From: Oscillospiraceae bacterium
GTDB lineage: Bacteria; Bacillota; Clostridia; Oscillospirales; Oscillospiraceae
Direction: 5' to 3'
DNA: 64,000 nt
NCBI GenBank assembly: GCA_017452505.1
Contig: JAFTMI010000027.1
Coordinates: 48,203-112,202, forward strand
Shown here: one piece after another, positions 41,458 to 48,922 of the stretch
Position numbering within the stretch: position 1 is the first letter of the stretch
Layout of the letters: every line of letters begins with the position of its first letter
The notes under the pieces: model-generated
Databases searched by the model: none
What the model saw: only the letters and a program-made list of their open reading frames with translations
What the model was told of the DNA's origin: nothing
Position numbers and translations under genes: made by a program

Positions 41458-42495
41458 TCCTGTTGGGCGCAGGGCAGATATGATTGCCGATGCCAAAATG
41501 GGTGTGAACACCAGCCCCAAAAAGCCCCAAAACCGAAAACCCACATAGAGAAATACCAAAGTCAGCAAGGGGTCTAAATTGAGGCTTCTGCCAATGAACC
41601 TGGGCTCTAAGGCCGTCCGGGTGACAAAGGTACAGCCGTAGACCACCAAAAGGCCGATGGCCAGCAGCTGCCTGCCCTGGAGCAGACACACCAGCGCCCA
41701 GGGCAGCAAAATCGTGCCCGTGCCCAAAATGGGCACAGCATCCACCACCGCCACCACAGCCGCCCACAAAATGCCGTAGGGGATCCGCAGCAGCAAAAAG
41801 CCAATGAGCAGTATGGCAAAGGTGATGCCCATGAGCTTTGCCTGGGCCTTCAGCCAGGCAAAAAGGGCGGTTTTTGTCCGCTTCAGCGCCGGCAGGATAT
41901 TGGTGCGGACTTTTTCCGGCAAGTGCTCCATCAAGGCTTTTTTCAGCCGGGGCAGGCGAATGGAAATGAGAAATCCGGACAAAATCCCCGTACCTGCCGT
42001 CAGCGCACCCTTGGGGATCTTCCCCAAAAAACCGGTGACCAGTCCCGGCAGCCGCCCGGATACCTGCTTCACCACCACCTCGGGAGAGGAGAACAGTTCC
42101 TCCACCGACCGCTCTGCCAAAGGCCGTACCCCCTCCGGGGCGTGGGCAACTGCATTGTCTATAAAGCCCCGCAAGGTCTCTACCGATTGCCGGGCCGTGT
42201 CCTCCAGGGCCGGCAGCTTTCCTGCCAGCACACCCAGCTCCCGCACCAGCGCCGCGCCGATGATGCCAAAGAGCACCGCGGCCAGCGCCAGGGTCGCCGT
42301 GACCCCCAGCCCGGCGGCTGCCCACCGGGGCAGCTTCAGATAGCGATTTCCGGCCTTCACCGCAGGCTCTGCCGCCAAAGCAAGCGCCAATCCAATGCCA
42401 AAAGGAAACAGCAGCGGCAGCAAATACTGAATTCCCAGCCACGCAGCCAGCAATCCTGCTCCGATCCACAGCCACTTGCGGATATTCCCCTGCAT
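41443..42495 (-). CDS. AI-2E family (YtvI/PerM-like) membrane protein
   Basis: A 350-residue polytopic membrane protein of the AI-2E exporter/PerM family. I chose the ATG at 42495. Two N-terminal helices (about 7-24, 28-40), an amphipathic soluble stretch (about 80-170) and a C-terminal block of helices with VVAVVDAVPILGTGTILLPWA (typical family signature) are visible. In Clostridia such proteins include the sporulation protein YtvI, but there are no sporulation neighbours here. The last residues (KPSP) come from a family-2 repeat. Confidence 0.85.
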   Translation of the reverse strand: MQGNIRKWLWIGAGLLAAWLGIQYLLPLLFPFGIGLALALAAEPAVKAGNRYLKLPRWAAAGLGVTATLALAAVLFGIIGAALVRELGVLAGKLPALEDTARQSVETLRGFIDNAVAHAPEGVRPLAERSVEELFSSPEVVVKQVSGRLPGLVTGFLGKIPKGALTAGTGILSGFLISIRLPRLKKALMEHLPEKVRTNILPALKRTKTALFAWLKAQAKLMGITFAILLIGFLLLRIPYGILWAAVVAVVDAVPILGTGTILLPWALVCLLQGRQLLAIGLLVVYGCTFVTRTALEPRFIGRSLNLDPLLTLVFLYVGFRFWGFLGLVFTPILASAIISALRPTGKPSP

Positions 42496-42520
42496 TTTTG
42501 TTTCCCCTTTCCTGATCCTT

Positions 42521-42605
42521 TTCGTAGGGGCGGCATAGTATGCCGCCCGCAATTCTTCCGAAGCCTCCGCCGCTGTGGGAGAGATGATATCCCTCCCCTA
42601 CAAAA
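42521..42605. repeat. Palindromic repeat family 1, full copy
   Basis: Ends TTCGTAGGGGCGGC and CCCTCCCCTACAA. The left palindrome is GCGGCATAGTATGCCGC; the right one is mutated (GGGAGAGATGATATCCCTCCC). It lies between the AI-2E gene and the pheB promoter. Confidence 0.83.
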
Positions 42606-42630
42606 TAAAATTTCATTTCGTTTATAGGGC

Positions 42631-42658
42631 TTGCTTTTTCCAAAATATGTGGTACAAT
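42631..42658 (+). promoter_or_regulatory. Promoter of pheB
   Basis: TTGCTT (42631-42636), a 16-base spacer and TACAAT (42653-42658), 41 bases before the ATG. Confidence 0.65.
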
Positions 42659-42699
42659 AGCCGTGATAACAGGACAATTGTCCAGTATGGGAGGACATC

Positions 42700-43140
42700 A
42701 TGGCAAGCACACCAAAATATTACATCGTCGAGGCTTCCGCTCTGCCGGAGGTTTTTATAAAGGTCGCCGAGGCCAAGCGTTTGCTTTCCACCGGCAAGGC
42801 CGCCACCGTCAACGACGCTACCCAAATGACCGGCATCAGCCGCAGCGCTTTTTATAAATACCGGGATGCGATCATGCCCTTTCAGGATATGCGCAGCAGC
42901 CGGATGGTCACCTTCCAGATCCTTTTACACGACGAGCCCGGTTCTCTGAACAAGCTGCTGACCATTTTGGCAGACTACCAGGCCAATATTATGACCATCA
43001 ATTCCACCGTGCCCTCCAACGGCAGCGGCGCTGTGACCATCGCCGCCGAGACTGTCAATTTGGAAGTGCCCCTGGAGGATCTGTTGGAGGCGTTCCGGCA
43101 GGTGCCCGGTGTGATCAAGGCGGATATTTTGGCCGGCTGA
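42700..43140 (+). CDS. pheB: PheB/UPF0735 ACT-domain protein
   Basis: A 146-residue protein of the ACT-domain UPF0735 (PheB) family of Firmicutes. The N-terminal half resembles a helix-turn-helix (VNDATQMTGISRSAFYKYRDAI), and the C-terminal half is an ACT domain (TFQILLHDEPGSLNKLLTIL and IMTINSTVP). ACT domains bind amino acids, and the family name comes from linkage to phenylalanine genes in Bacillus. Here it is monocistronic, so a regulatory role in aromatic amino acid metabolism is only inferred. GGGAGG lies nine bases upstream. Confidence 0.85.
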   Translation: MASTPKYYIVEASALPEVFIKVAEAKRLLSTGKAATVNDATQMTGISRSAFYKYRDAIMPFQDMRSSRMVTFQILLHDEPGSLNKLLTILADYQANIMTINSTVPSNGSGAVTIAAETVNLEVPLEDLLEAFRQVPGVIKADILAG

Positions 43141-43155
43141 TAATATTGCATTTAC

Positions 43156-43192
43156 TGTCATTGCGAACCGGTGTTGCCGATTCGCAATGACA
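43156..43192. terminator. Short family-3 palindrome acting as terminator after pheB
   Basis: TGTCATTGCGAA / TTCGCAATGACA, a 12-bp perfect stem with a 13-base loop, followed by TTTCCTTTTT. It has the same GTCATTGCGA end as repeat family 3, and it follows pheB by 15 bases. Confidence 0.75.
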
Positions 43193-43244
43193 TTTCCTTT
43201 TTATAGCTTAGCCATATTGATAGAAATTATACCCAGGAGTACCT

Positions 43245-44006
43245 ATGCTTACAAAGATAAAGGCAATTTGCAAAGAACCGGTGTTTTGGGAACTGGTGAC
43301 CGTCAGCTTGCTTTTGCTGCTTACCGTGATCGCTTTGGCGGTCTTCCTGCAACCCTCCAGCCCCCAAGCGCCCACTGAAAACACCGCATCTACCCAGCCT
43401 ACCGCGCCCCCTGTGCTGGGCATTGATGTATCCGAGCACCAGGAAGCCATCGATTGGCAGCAGGTGAAAGCATCCGGCATCGAGTTTGTGATGATCCGGG
43501 TGGGTTGGCGGGGCTACACCCAGGGCGAGCTCTTCGCCGACACCCTGGCGCAGACCCACTACACAGGCGCCAAGGCCGCCGGCTTAAAGGTAGGCGCTTA
43601 TATTTTCTCCCAGGCCACATCCGCCGAAGAAGGCGTCGAGGAAGCCAATTATCTGCTGGAACAGACCAAGGACTGGGACATCGATATGTACTTAGCCCTC
43701 AACTGGGAGCATGTGGGGGAGGAAAACCGCACCGCAGCGGTGGATGCCCGGTGTCTTACCGACATCACCAAGGCCTTCTGCCAGACTGTCGCCAAGGCAA
43801 ACAAACGGCCTATGGTTTATTTCGATGCCTATTTGGCATCCTCCCGGCTATTTATTGACGAGCTGACGGATTATCCATTTTGGCTTGCCCAGTATGCTGC
43901 GGAAATGGCGTTTACCCACCCTGTAAAAATGTGGCAGTACACCTGCACCGGCCGGGTGGACGGCATCGACGAGGATGTGGACATCAACCGGTATTATGCA
44001 GAATGA
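43245..44006 (+). CDS. GH25-family (lysozyme-like) protein with altered catalytic motif
   Basis: A 253-residue membrane-anchored protein: one N-terminal helix (LVTVSLLLLLTVIALAVFL, about 17-35), a Thr/Pro/Ala linker to about 55, then a glycoside hydrolase 25 domain. The domain begins with VLGIDVSEHQEAIDWQQVK and ends with KMWQYTCTG. GH25 muramidases use a DxE motif on a central strand; here the corresponding stretch reads ALNWEH, with Asn153 in place of the expected Asp and Glu155 kept. It may be a weakened enzyme or a peptidoglycan-binding protein. Confidence 0.88.
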   Translation: MLTKIKAICKEPVFWELVTVSLLLLLTVIALAVFLQPSSPQAPTENTASTQPTAPPVLGIDVSEHQEAIDWQQVKASGIEFVMIRVGWRGYTQGELFADTLAQTHYTGAKAAGLKVGAYIFSQATSAEEGVEEANYLLEQTKDWDIDMYLALNWEHVGEENRTAAVDARCLTDITKAFCQTVAKANKRPMVYFDAYLASSRLFIDELTDYPFWLAQYAAEMAFTHPVKMWQYTCTGRVDGIDEDVDINRYYAE

Positions 44007-44009
44007 AAA

Positions 44010-44034
44010 AGGAGCAGCAAAGCTGCTCCTTTCT
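44010..44034 (+). terminator. Terminator after the GH25 gene
   Basis: Stem AAAGGAGCAGC / GCTGCTCCTTT with an AAA loop, four bases after the stop. Confidence 0.85.
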
Positions 44035-44111
44035 TCGTCTGTAATGGCAACGGAACATCGGTTGACATAACGCGAAAATTATGGCTTTTTCTCAACTTTT
44101 TCTCTCTGAAG

Positions 44112-44199
44112 TTTTCCACATTGTTAACAGGCTTTTCCACAGGCAAATGGCAAAATCACCCTTGTCAGCACCTTGTTTTCCGGAAATCCCTGTGGATAA
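44112..44199. other. DnaA-box cluster in a gene-free spacer
   Basis: The 300-base stretch between the GH25 terminator and the thioesterase gene has no gene. It holds two TTTTCCACA sequences (44112-44120 and 44133-44141, each one mismatch from the TTATCCACA DnaA box) and one perfect box on the other strand (TGTGGATAA, 44191-44199). A further weak match is TTCTTCACA near 44208. Flanking sequence is AT-rich. This resembles an origin or a DnaA-titration/control site. dnaA, dnaN and rpmH are absent from the window, so an oriC assignment is not established. Confidence 0.55.
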
Positions 44200-44304
44200 C
44201 CCCCATTTCTTCACAAGTTTACAGAATACCGTTTTGCTTTACATAACAACCCTTGTTTTCGGCAGAATTTTTTGCAAAATGACACCTTCCAACTTGCAAA
44301 AATA

Positions 44305-44337
44305 ATTGTAGGGGAGGCGTTTCGCCTCCCCTACAAT
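44305..44337 (-). terminator. Family-1 repeat remnant serving as terminator of the acyl-ACP thioesterase gene
   Basis: A perfect 33-base palindrome with ATTGTAGGGGAGGCG and CGCCTCCCCTACAAT arms around TTT. On the minus strand it is followed by TTATTTTT. It keeps both ends of family 1 with no interior, the shortest version in the window. Confidence 0.8.
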
Positions 44338-44342
44338 TTTCA

Positions 44343-45062
44343 TCAATATAAGATCTGTGCGGAGAAGATCCGCTCGTCACCCCGGGTGGCATCCACTGTT
44401 AGCACCGGGCCGTCACTAAGCTCATAGCTGAGGGCAATTTCGTCGCCCTCCCGGGCCTCGTTGAGGTAGCACACGGTAAATTCCTGCGCCGGATGCGCCC
44501 GGTGGAAATCGCTTGGGAGCAGATCGTCCACCCAATCCATATACCGGGTGTTGTTCATATGGCCGTTCCGGTCTAAAAGGGAATAGCCCACATTGCAGAC
44601 CTTTGCGCCCTCCATAGGCCGGGCAACAATGGCCCGGGGCACAGTCAGCTCCTTGCCGGTAAGGGTGCCGTCCACGGTAATGCCGCTTTTCCCCGGCAGG
44701 ATCATCGCCCTTGTCCTCTCATCCATCAGCACCCACAGGCTGATGGAGCGAAACAGCTCCAAGCCCTTTTCGTCATAGGCCACCACCGACCGGGGATAGG
44801 CCACCCGGGTGGTGGGCATGGGCCAGGTTTCCACAAAAACCTTCTCCCCCAGCCGGGGCAGTCTTGTGATCTGCACCCGATTCCGGGTCACAGCCCAAAA
44901 AAGGTGCTTGTGAGAGAGGGTATCGTGATCCACAGCAAGGAGCGAGCAGTGCTGTCCCGCCGCCTCCTGGACAAAGTATAACAGCACTGAGGGCTTCACC
45001 CGGCCAAACCGATCCACATGGATCTCAGACACAGTAAATTGATGCTTGTAAATGGGTTCCAT
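44343..45062 (-). CDS. Acyl-ACP thioesterase
   Basis: A 239-residue double-hotdog protein of the bacterial FatA/acyl-ACP thioesterase family, releasing fatty acids from acyl carrier protein. The N-terminal hotdog shows LLYFVQEAAGQHCSLL, and the conserved catalytic-region motif NGHMNNTRYMDW (family pattern NxHxNNxxY) is near 172-183. No fatty-acid synthesis genes are adjacent; such enzymes are common single genes in gut Clostridia. It lies nine bases after the PDZ-protein gene. Confidence 0.93.
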   Translation of the reverse strand: MEPIYKHQFTVSEIHVDRFGRVKPSVLLYFVQEAAGQHCSLLAVDHDTLSHKHLFWAVTRNRVQITRLPRLGEKVFVETWPMPTTRVAYPRSVVAYDEKGLELFRSISLWVLMDERTRAMILPGKSGITVDGTLTGKELTVPRAIVARPMEGAKVCNVGYSLLDRNGHMNNTRYMDWVDDLLPSDFHRAHPAQEFTVCYLNEAREGDEIALSYELSDGPVLTVDATRGDERIFSAQILY

Positions 45063-45071
45063 AGTTGCTCC

Positions 45072-45548
45072 TCATTTTGAAATGGTAAGAAAAAACTTCT
45101 GGCCTTTCCGCCACAGCGTAAGCACATGCTTTCCCTGCAACAGATCTTCCATATCCTCCAAGGTGGAAACCGGGGTCTTATCCAGCGCTGTCACCACATC
45201 GCCCGGCTGGATCTTAAGCTTATCCGCCTGACTGCCCGGCTCGACCTTGGCAACATACAGCCCATCGGGCAGCTTGTGGAGCTGCTGGTACACGGGGTCT
45301 GTTTCCTGCAAAGCCATACCTGCCAAAGCTAAGCAATCCTCAGCCGCCTCCGCCGCCTCTCCTGCGGCAAAAGCCAGGGGCGCTGCCTCCGTACTGCGCA
45401 GCATCCGGAACAGGTGGATATTCATAATGCTCAATGCGCTGACCAATCCGCCTAAGAAGATCACGCAGATGAGCAGCACCGCGATCAAGCCCCGGCTGCT
45501 TTTGGCCGGGTCCGTCCGCCCGGTGCGGTATGCATACTGTTCGTCCAT
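45072..45548 (-). CDS. Membrane-anchored PDZ-domain protein
   Basis: A 158-residue protein with a short cytosolic N-terminus, one membrane helix (GLIAVLLICVIFLGGLVSAL, about 20-40), a linker, and a C-terminal PDZ domain. The PDZ part reads YVAKVEPGSQADKLKIQPGDVVTALDKTPVSTLEDM. There is no protease domain, so it differs from HtrA/DegP-type proteins and may present or regulate a partner at the membrane. AAAGGGG precedes the ATG at 45548. It lies between the two-component kinase gene and the thioesterase gene, in the same direction. Confidence 0.82.
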   Translation of the reverse strand: MDEQYAYRTGRTDPAKSSRGLIAVLLICVIFLGGLVSALSIMNIHLFRMLRSTEAAPLAFAAGEAAEAAEDCLALAGMALQETDPVYQQLHKLPDGLYVAKVEPGSQADKLKIQPGDVVTALDKTPVSTLEDMEDLLQGKHVLTLWRKGQKFFLTISK

Positions 45549-45564
45549 AAAATACCCCTTTATA

Positions 45565-45684
45565 ATGCAAAATGTAAAATGCAAAGTGCAAAATTGAGGT
45601 GTCGCTCCGCAACTATTTTAAATCATTGCCGTAGGCAATACCTTCATTTTGCATTTATCATTTTGAATTTTGCATTCTTAATTT
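45565..45684. repeat. Heptad-phased inverted tracts between the PDZ and kinase genes
   Basis: The left tract is ATGCAAA-ATGTAAA-ATGCAAA-GTGCAAA (45565-45592). The right tract (45644-45684) repeats TGCATTT-type heptads in inverse orientation. Between them is a small hairpin-forming segment (ATTGCCGTAGGCAAT). The kinase stop codon (45678-45680, complement) lies in the right tract. The design parallels the arms of the 36236-36635 cassette but without a gene inside. Confidence 0.7.
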
Positions 45685-47108
45685 ACTAACGGTAGCGTAA
45701 ACGTAAATTCCGTTTTATCATTTTGACTGGTGACGGAGATGTCCTCTCCGTGCCGGCAAATAAGGGTCTTAACGATGTACAGACCCAAGCCCCAGCCGTC
45801 CCGGTTCTCCGCCCGGCTCTTATCCAACTTGTGGAATCGGTCGAAAACCAGGGGCAGCTCCTCCGGCGGGATGGTCTGTCCGTCGTTGCCCACGGTCACA
45901 TAGGCCTTGTTGCCGCCCTCTTTGATGCCCAGGGTGAGATTGCCGCCCTGGGGGCAGAATTTCACCGCATTGTCCACCAAATTGTAAACCACCTGGGTGA
46001 TGGCATCCCGATCCGCCCGGGTATACACCGTATGCTCCGGGAAATCCACCGTAACCGCCAAGTCTTTCTCGGTGATCTTCTGCTCAAAGGTGATCAGCAC
46101 CTGTCCCACGCACTCGTCTAATTCAAACCGGCTCATACGCTCGGCGGGGATGCTCTCCTGATCCTGCATCCGGGAAATATCCAGCATACTGCGCACCAAC
46201 CGGCTCAGCCGCTTGGTCTCCCCGGACACCAATTCCATATACCGCGGATGCAGCTCCTTGGGGATCGTGCCGTCCAGCATACCGTCCACATAGCCGGAAA
46301 TGGTGGTCATGGGGGTTTTCAGCTCGTGGGACACATTGGCCACGAACTCCTGCCGCTGATACTCGCTCTTTTGCAGGGACGATGCCATATTGTTGAAGGC
46401 CAGCGCCAGCTCCTGCACCTCCCGGGGATGCCCTTTTTCCACAGTAACCCGGGCATCCAAATGCCCATGGCCGAAATCGCTGGCAGCCTTTGCCATATCC
46501 TTGAGGGGAGAGCTTTGTCTTCTTGCCAGCAGGCTGATGGCTATGACCGCCACGATCACCACCAGCACCGCCACCAGCATAAAGGCATCCGCCAGCTTGT
46601 CAAGCAGCGCCATAGCTGTAGATGTGGGGGTGGACAGCACCACCACGCCCACGGGCCTGTTTGTCCGGGTATCCAAAATGGGCATACCCACCACATACCG
46701 TGTGTCCGTGTACAGCCCTTCCACCATGCCCTTGTCCAGCACCATACCCTCCCGGTACACCTGCTGCAGATAGCTTTCTGACAGCATCATGCCCTGGTGG
46801 CTGCAGCCCATGGGAGAATCGGAGCACAGAACCAGCTTGCCCGTTTTGTCGCAAATCACCGCGTCAGCGCCGCTGACCTGGGTGGCGATGGACAGATTCA
46901 CAAAGAAATCCCGGGTGGACAGAGAGCCCTCTGCATAATAAGCAGACGCCAGGCTGGCAACGGTGCTGCAATCATCCCGCAGAGCCGTTTCCGTTTGGCG
47001 GGTCATCAGATTCCGCACCACAAGCTGGAACGCCGCGCCCACCAGCAGCAGCGCCGCCAGCAGCACCACCGCAGCCATAGTAAAGGTGCGGCTGAATGTC
47101 GTTTTCAT
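45678..47108 (-). CDS. Sensor histidine kinase, PhoR-like
   Basis: A 476-residue membrane kinase. TM1 (VVLLAALLLVGAAFQLVV, about 14-31) and TM2 (FMLVAVLVVIVAVIAISLLA, about 170-190) bracket an extracellular sensor domain of about 135 residues. A HAMP domain follows, then HisKA with the phosphoacceptor His in FVANVSHELKTPMTTISGY (about 255). The HATPase_c domain has NLVDNAVKFCP (N box) and DGWGLGLYIVK (G box). It lies downstream of the response regulator gene, with a family-1 repeat in between. The signal is unknown. Confidence 0.93.
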   Translation of the reverse strand: MKTTFSRTFTMAAVVLLAALLLVGAAFQLVVRNLMTRQTETALRDDCSTVASLASAYYAEGSLSTRDFFVNLSIATQVSGADAVICDKTGKLVLCSDSPMGCSHQGMMLSESYLQQVYREGMVLDKGMVEGLYTDTRYVVGMPILDTRTNRPVGVVVLSTPTSTAMALLDKLADAFMLVAVLVVIVAVIAISLLARRQSSPLKDMAKAASDFGHGHLDARVTVEKGHPREVQELALAFNNMASSLQKSEYQRQEFVANVSHELKTPMTTISGYVDGMLDGTIPKELHPRYMELVSGETKRLSRLVRSMLDISRMQDQESIPAERMSRFELDECVGQVLITFEQKITEKDLAVTVDFPEHTVYTRADRDAITQVVYNLVDNAVKFCPQGGNLTLGIKEGGNKAYVTVGNDGQTIPPEELPLVFDRFHKLDKSRAENRDGWGLGLYIVKTLICRHGEDISVTSQNDKTEFTFTLPLVN

Positions 47109-47127
47109 CTTTTCTACCTCAATTATC

Positions 47128-47183
47128 TTCGTAGGGGAGGGATATCATCCCTCCCGCGGCAGGCTCTGTAGCCTCCCCTACAA
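47128..47183. repeat. Palindromic repeat family 1 copy between regulator and kinase genes
   Basis: Ends TTCGTAGGGGAGGG and GCCTCCCCTACAA. The left palindrome GAGGGATATCATCCCTC is intact, and the right half is truncated. It separates the stop of the response regulator gene from the kinase start. Confidence 0.8.
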
Positions 47184-47189
47184 GCCTTC

Positions 47190-47876
47190 TTATAACAGCT
47201 CAAACTTGTACCCTACGCCCCAGACGGTCTTGACGCTCCATTTTTCCGAAACACCCTCTAATTTTTCCCGCAAACGCTTGATATGCACATCCACCGTCCG
47301 GGAGTCACCAAAGTAGTCAAAGCCCCACACCTCATCCAAAAGCTGGTTGCGGGTGTAGACCCGGTTGGGAGTGGATGCCAAATAGAACAGCAGCTCCATC
47401 TCCTTGGGGGGTGTATCCACCTTTTTGCCGTCTACAGTCAGCTCGAAAGCGTCCATATCGATGGTGAGCTTGTCAAAGTTCAGCCGCCGGGACTTGTTTT
47501 CTTCGCAATTGCGGTCGGTGCGGCGGAGCACTGCCTCGATGCGGGCCAGCAGCTCCTTCATTTCAAAGGGCTTGGTCACATAATCGTCAGCGCCGGACTT
47601 CAGACCCATCACCTTGTCATCGGTCTCGCCCTTGGCGGTGAGCATGATCACAGGGGTATCCCCCTCAGCCCGGATAGCCTTGCACACAGCCCAGCCATCC
47701 ATCACCGGCATCATCACATCCAAAAGCACCAGATCGGGCTTGATGGAACGGAATTTCTCCAAACCCTGTCCGCCATCGGCTGCCAAGGTGACCGCATAGC
47801 CGTCCTTTTCCAGGTACATCTGCAGCAGCTCCCGGATGTTAGCATCATCTTCCACGATCAAAACAGAGATAGCCAT
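47190..47876 (-). CDS. OmpR/PhoP-type response regulator
   Basis: A 228-residue two-component regulator. The receiver domain has the acidic pocket in VLIVEDDANIRELL, the phosphoacceptor Asp in LVLLDVMMPVMDGW (about 53), Thr in VIMLTAKGE and Lys in DDYVTKPFEMKELL. The C-terminal winged helix ends with TRNQLLDEVWGFDYFGDSRTVDVHIKRLREKLE (divided around residue 200). AGGAGG lies eight bases before the ATG at 47876. Upstream TTCACA-type repeats in 11-bp phase suggest autoregulation. Confidence 0.94.
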   Translation of the reverse strand: MAISVLIVEDDANIRELLQMYLEKDGYAVTLAADGGQGLEKFRSIKPDLVLLDVMMPVMDGWAVCKAIRAEGDTPVIMLTAKGETDDKVMGLKSGADDYVTKPFEMKELLARIEAVLRRTDRNCEENKSRRLNFDKLTIDMDAFELTVDGKKVDTPPKEMELLFYLASTPNRVYTRNQLLDEVWGFDYFGDSRTVDVHIKRLREKLEGVSEKWSVKTVWGVGYKFELL

Positions 47877-47908
47877 AGCCAAAACCTCCTAAAGTTTCCT
47901 TTTTTACT

Positions 47909-47972
47909 ATTATAACGCATTTTCGGCTTTTGCGGTGAATAAATTGTGAATTGTTTCCCCCAAATTTGTGAA
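47909..47972 (-). promoter_or_regulatory. Response-regulator promoter with PhoP-like box repeats
   Basis: On the minus strand TATAAT (47909-47914) has no consensus -35. Instead TTCACC (47934-47939), TTCACA (47945-47950) and TTCACA (47967-47972) lie 11 and 22 bases apart, i.e. on the same DNA face. Such 11-bp-phased TTMACA-type direct repeats are what PhoB/PhoP-family regulators bind when activating. Confidence 0.6.
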
Positions 47973-47986
47973 CGGGCAAAATTTTC

Positions 47987-48015
47987 TTGTATCTTACGGG
48001 TGTTAATGTTATAAT
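47987..48015 (+). promoter_or_regulatory. Possible promoter of uppP-ruvB
   Basis: TTGTAT (47987-47992), a 17-base spacer and TATAAT (48010-48015). The -10 is perfect and the -35 weak. A heptad tract lies between it and the uppP ribosome binding site. Confidence 0.6.
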
Positions 48016-48024
48016 AAATAATAA

Positions 48025-48052
48025 TTCTCAATTCTCAACTCTCAATTCTCAA
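48025..48052. repeat. TTCTCAA heptad tract in the uppP leader
   Basis: Four consecutive heptads (TTCTCAA, TTCTCAA, CTCTCAA, TTCTCAA) sit just before the uppP ribosome binding site. A related shorter tract lies at 56298-56318. Confidence 0.75.
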
Positions 48053-48067
48053 TTTTTGGAGGCAATC

Positions 48068-48922
48068 ATGGTCATCATTGAATTATTGAAGGCGGTGCTG
48101 TTTGGCATCGTGGAGGGCATCACCGAATGGCTGCCCGTTTCTTCCACCGGACATATGATCCTGCTTGACGAGTTTATCAAGCTGAAGGTCACCCCGGAGT
48201 TTTACGAAATGTTCCAGGTGGTGATCCAGCTGGGCGCCATTGCCGCGGTTTTGGTGCTGTTTTTCCATAAATTGAACCCCTTCTCTCCGAAAAAAGACCA
48301 GCTGCAGAAGAAAAACACCTGGACTTTGTGGTTCAAGGTCATCGTGGCCGTGCTGCCCTCCGCTGTGATCGGTCTTATTCTGGACGACTGGATGGATGCC
48401 CACCTGTATAACTATATCGTGGTGGCCATTATGCTCATCGTCTACGGTGTGGCGTTCCTGTATGTTGAAAAGCTGAACGAAAAGCGCCCTGTAAAAATCG
48501 ACGATGTACATACTATCGACTACCGCACCGCCCTTTATATCGGTGCATTCCAGTGCTTAAGTCTGATCCCCGGCACTTCCCGCAGCGGCGCCACCATTTT
48601 GGGCGCGATTTTGCTGGGTGTGGGCCGCTCCGCCGGCGCAGAATTTTCTTTCTTCCTGGCCATCCCCACTATGCTGGGCGCCAGCGCCTTGAAGATCCTC
48701 AAGTACGGCTTGGATATTATGGAGCAGGAAGCCGCTCTGCCCACCGGCCTGGAATTTGCCGACCTGGCTGTGGGCTGCGTGGTGAGCTTTATCGTAAGTC
48801 TTTTGGTGATCCGTGGGCTTATGGAATATGTCCGCAAGCACAGCTTCGCTGTTTTTGGCAAGTACCGCATCGGCCTTGGCATTTTGGTGCTGGGTTATTT
48901 TGTGATTAGGAGTATCGTATGA
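48068..48922 (+). CDS. uppP: Undecaprenyl-diphosphatase UppP (BacA)
   Basis: A 284-residue polytopic membrane enzyme that recycles the lipid carrier undecaprenyl pyrophosphate for cell-wall synthesis and can give bacitracin tolerance. I chose the ATG at 48068 behind TTTGGAGG. Family motifs are [18 protein letters not shown] (about 16-33) and [18 protein letters not shown] (about 172-190), containing the catalytic Glu and Arg/Ser residues. Its stop overlaps the ruvB start (ATGA). Confidence 0.95.
   Translation: MVIIELLKAVLFGIVEGITEWLPVSSTGHMILLDEFIKLKVTPEFYEMFQVVIQLGAIAAVLVLFFHKLNPFSPKKDQLQKKNTWTLWFKVIVAVLPSAVIGLILDDWMDAHLYNYIVVAIMLIVYGVAFLYVEKLNEKRPVKIDDVHTIDYRTALYIGAFQCLSLIPGTSRSGATILGAILLGVGRSAGAEFSFFLAIPTMLGASALKILKYGLDIMEQEAALPTGLEFADLAVGCVVSFIVSLLVIRGLMEYVRKHSFAVFGKYRIGLGILVLGYFVIRSIV

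Noticed and set aside
40892-42643. A 583-codon minus-strand frame overlapping the AI-2E gene and the 3' end of the unknown gene
   Set aside because: It runs through two repeats and out of frame over a clear membrane-protein gene; no support for translation.
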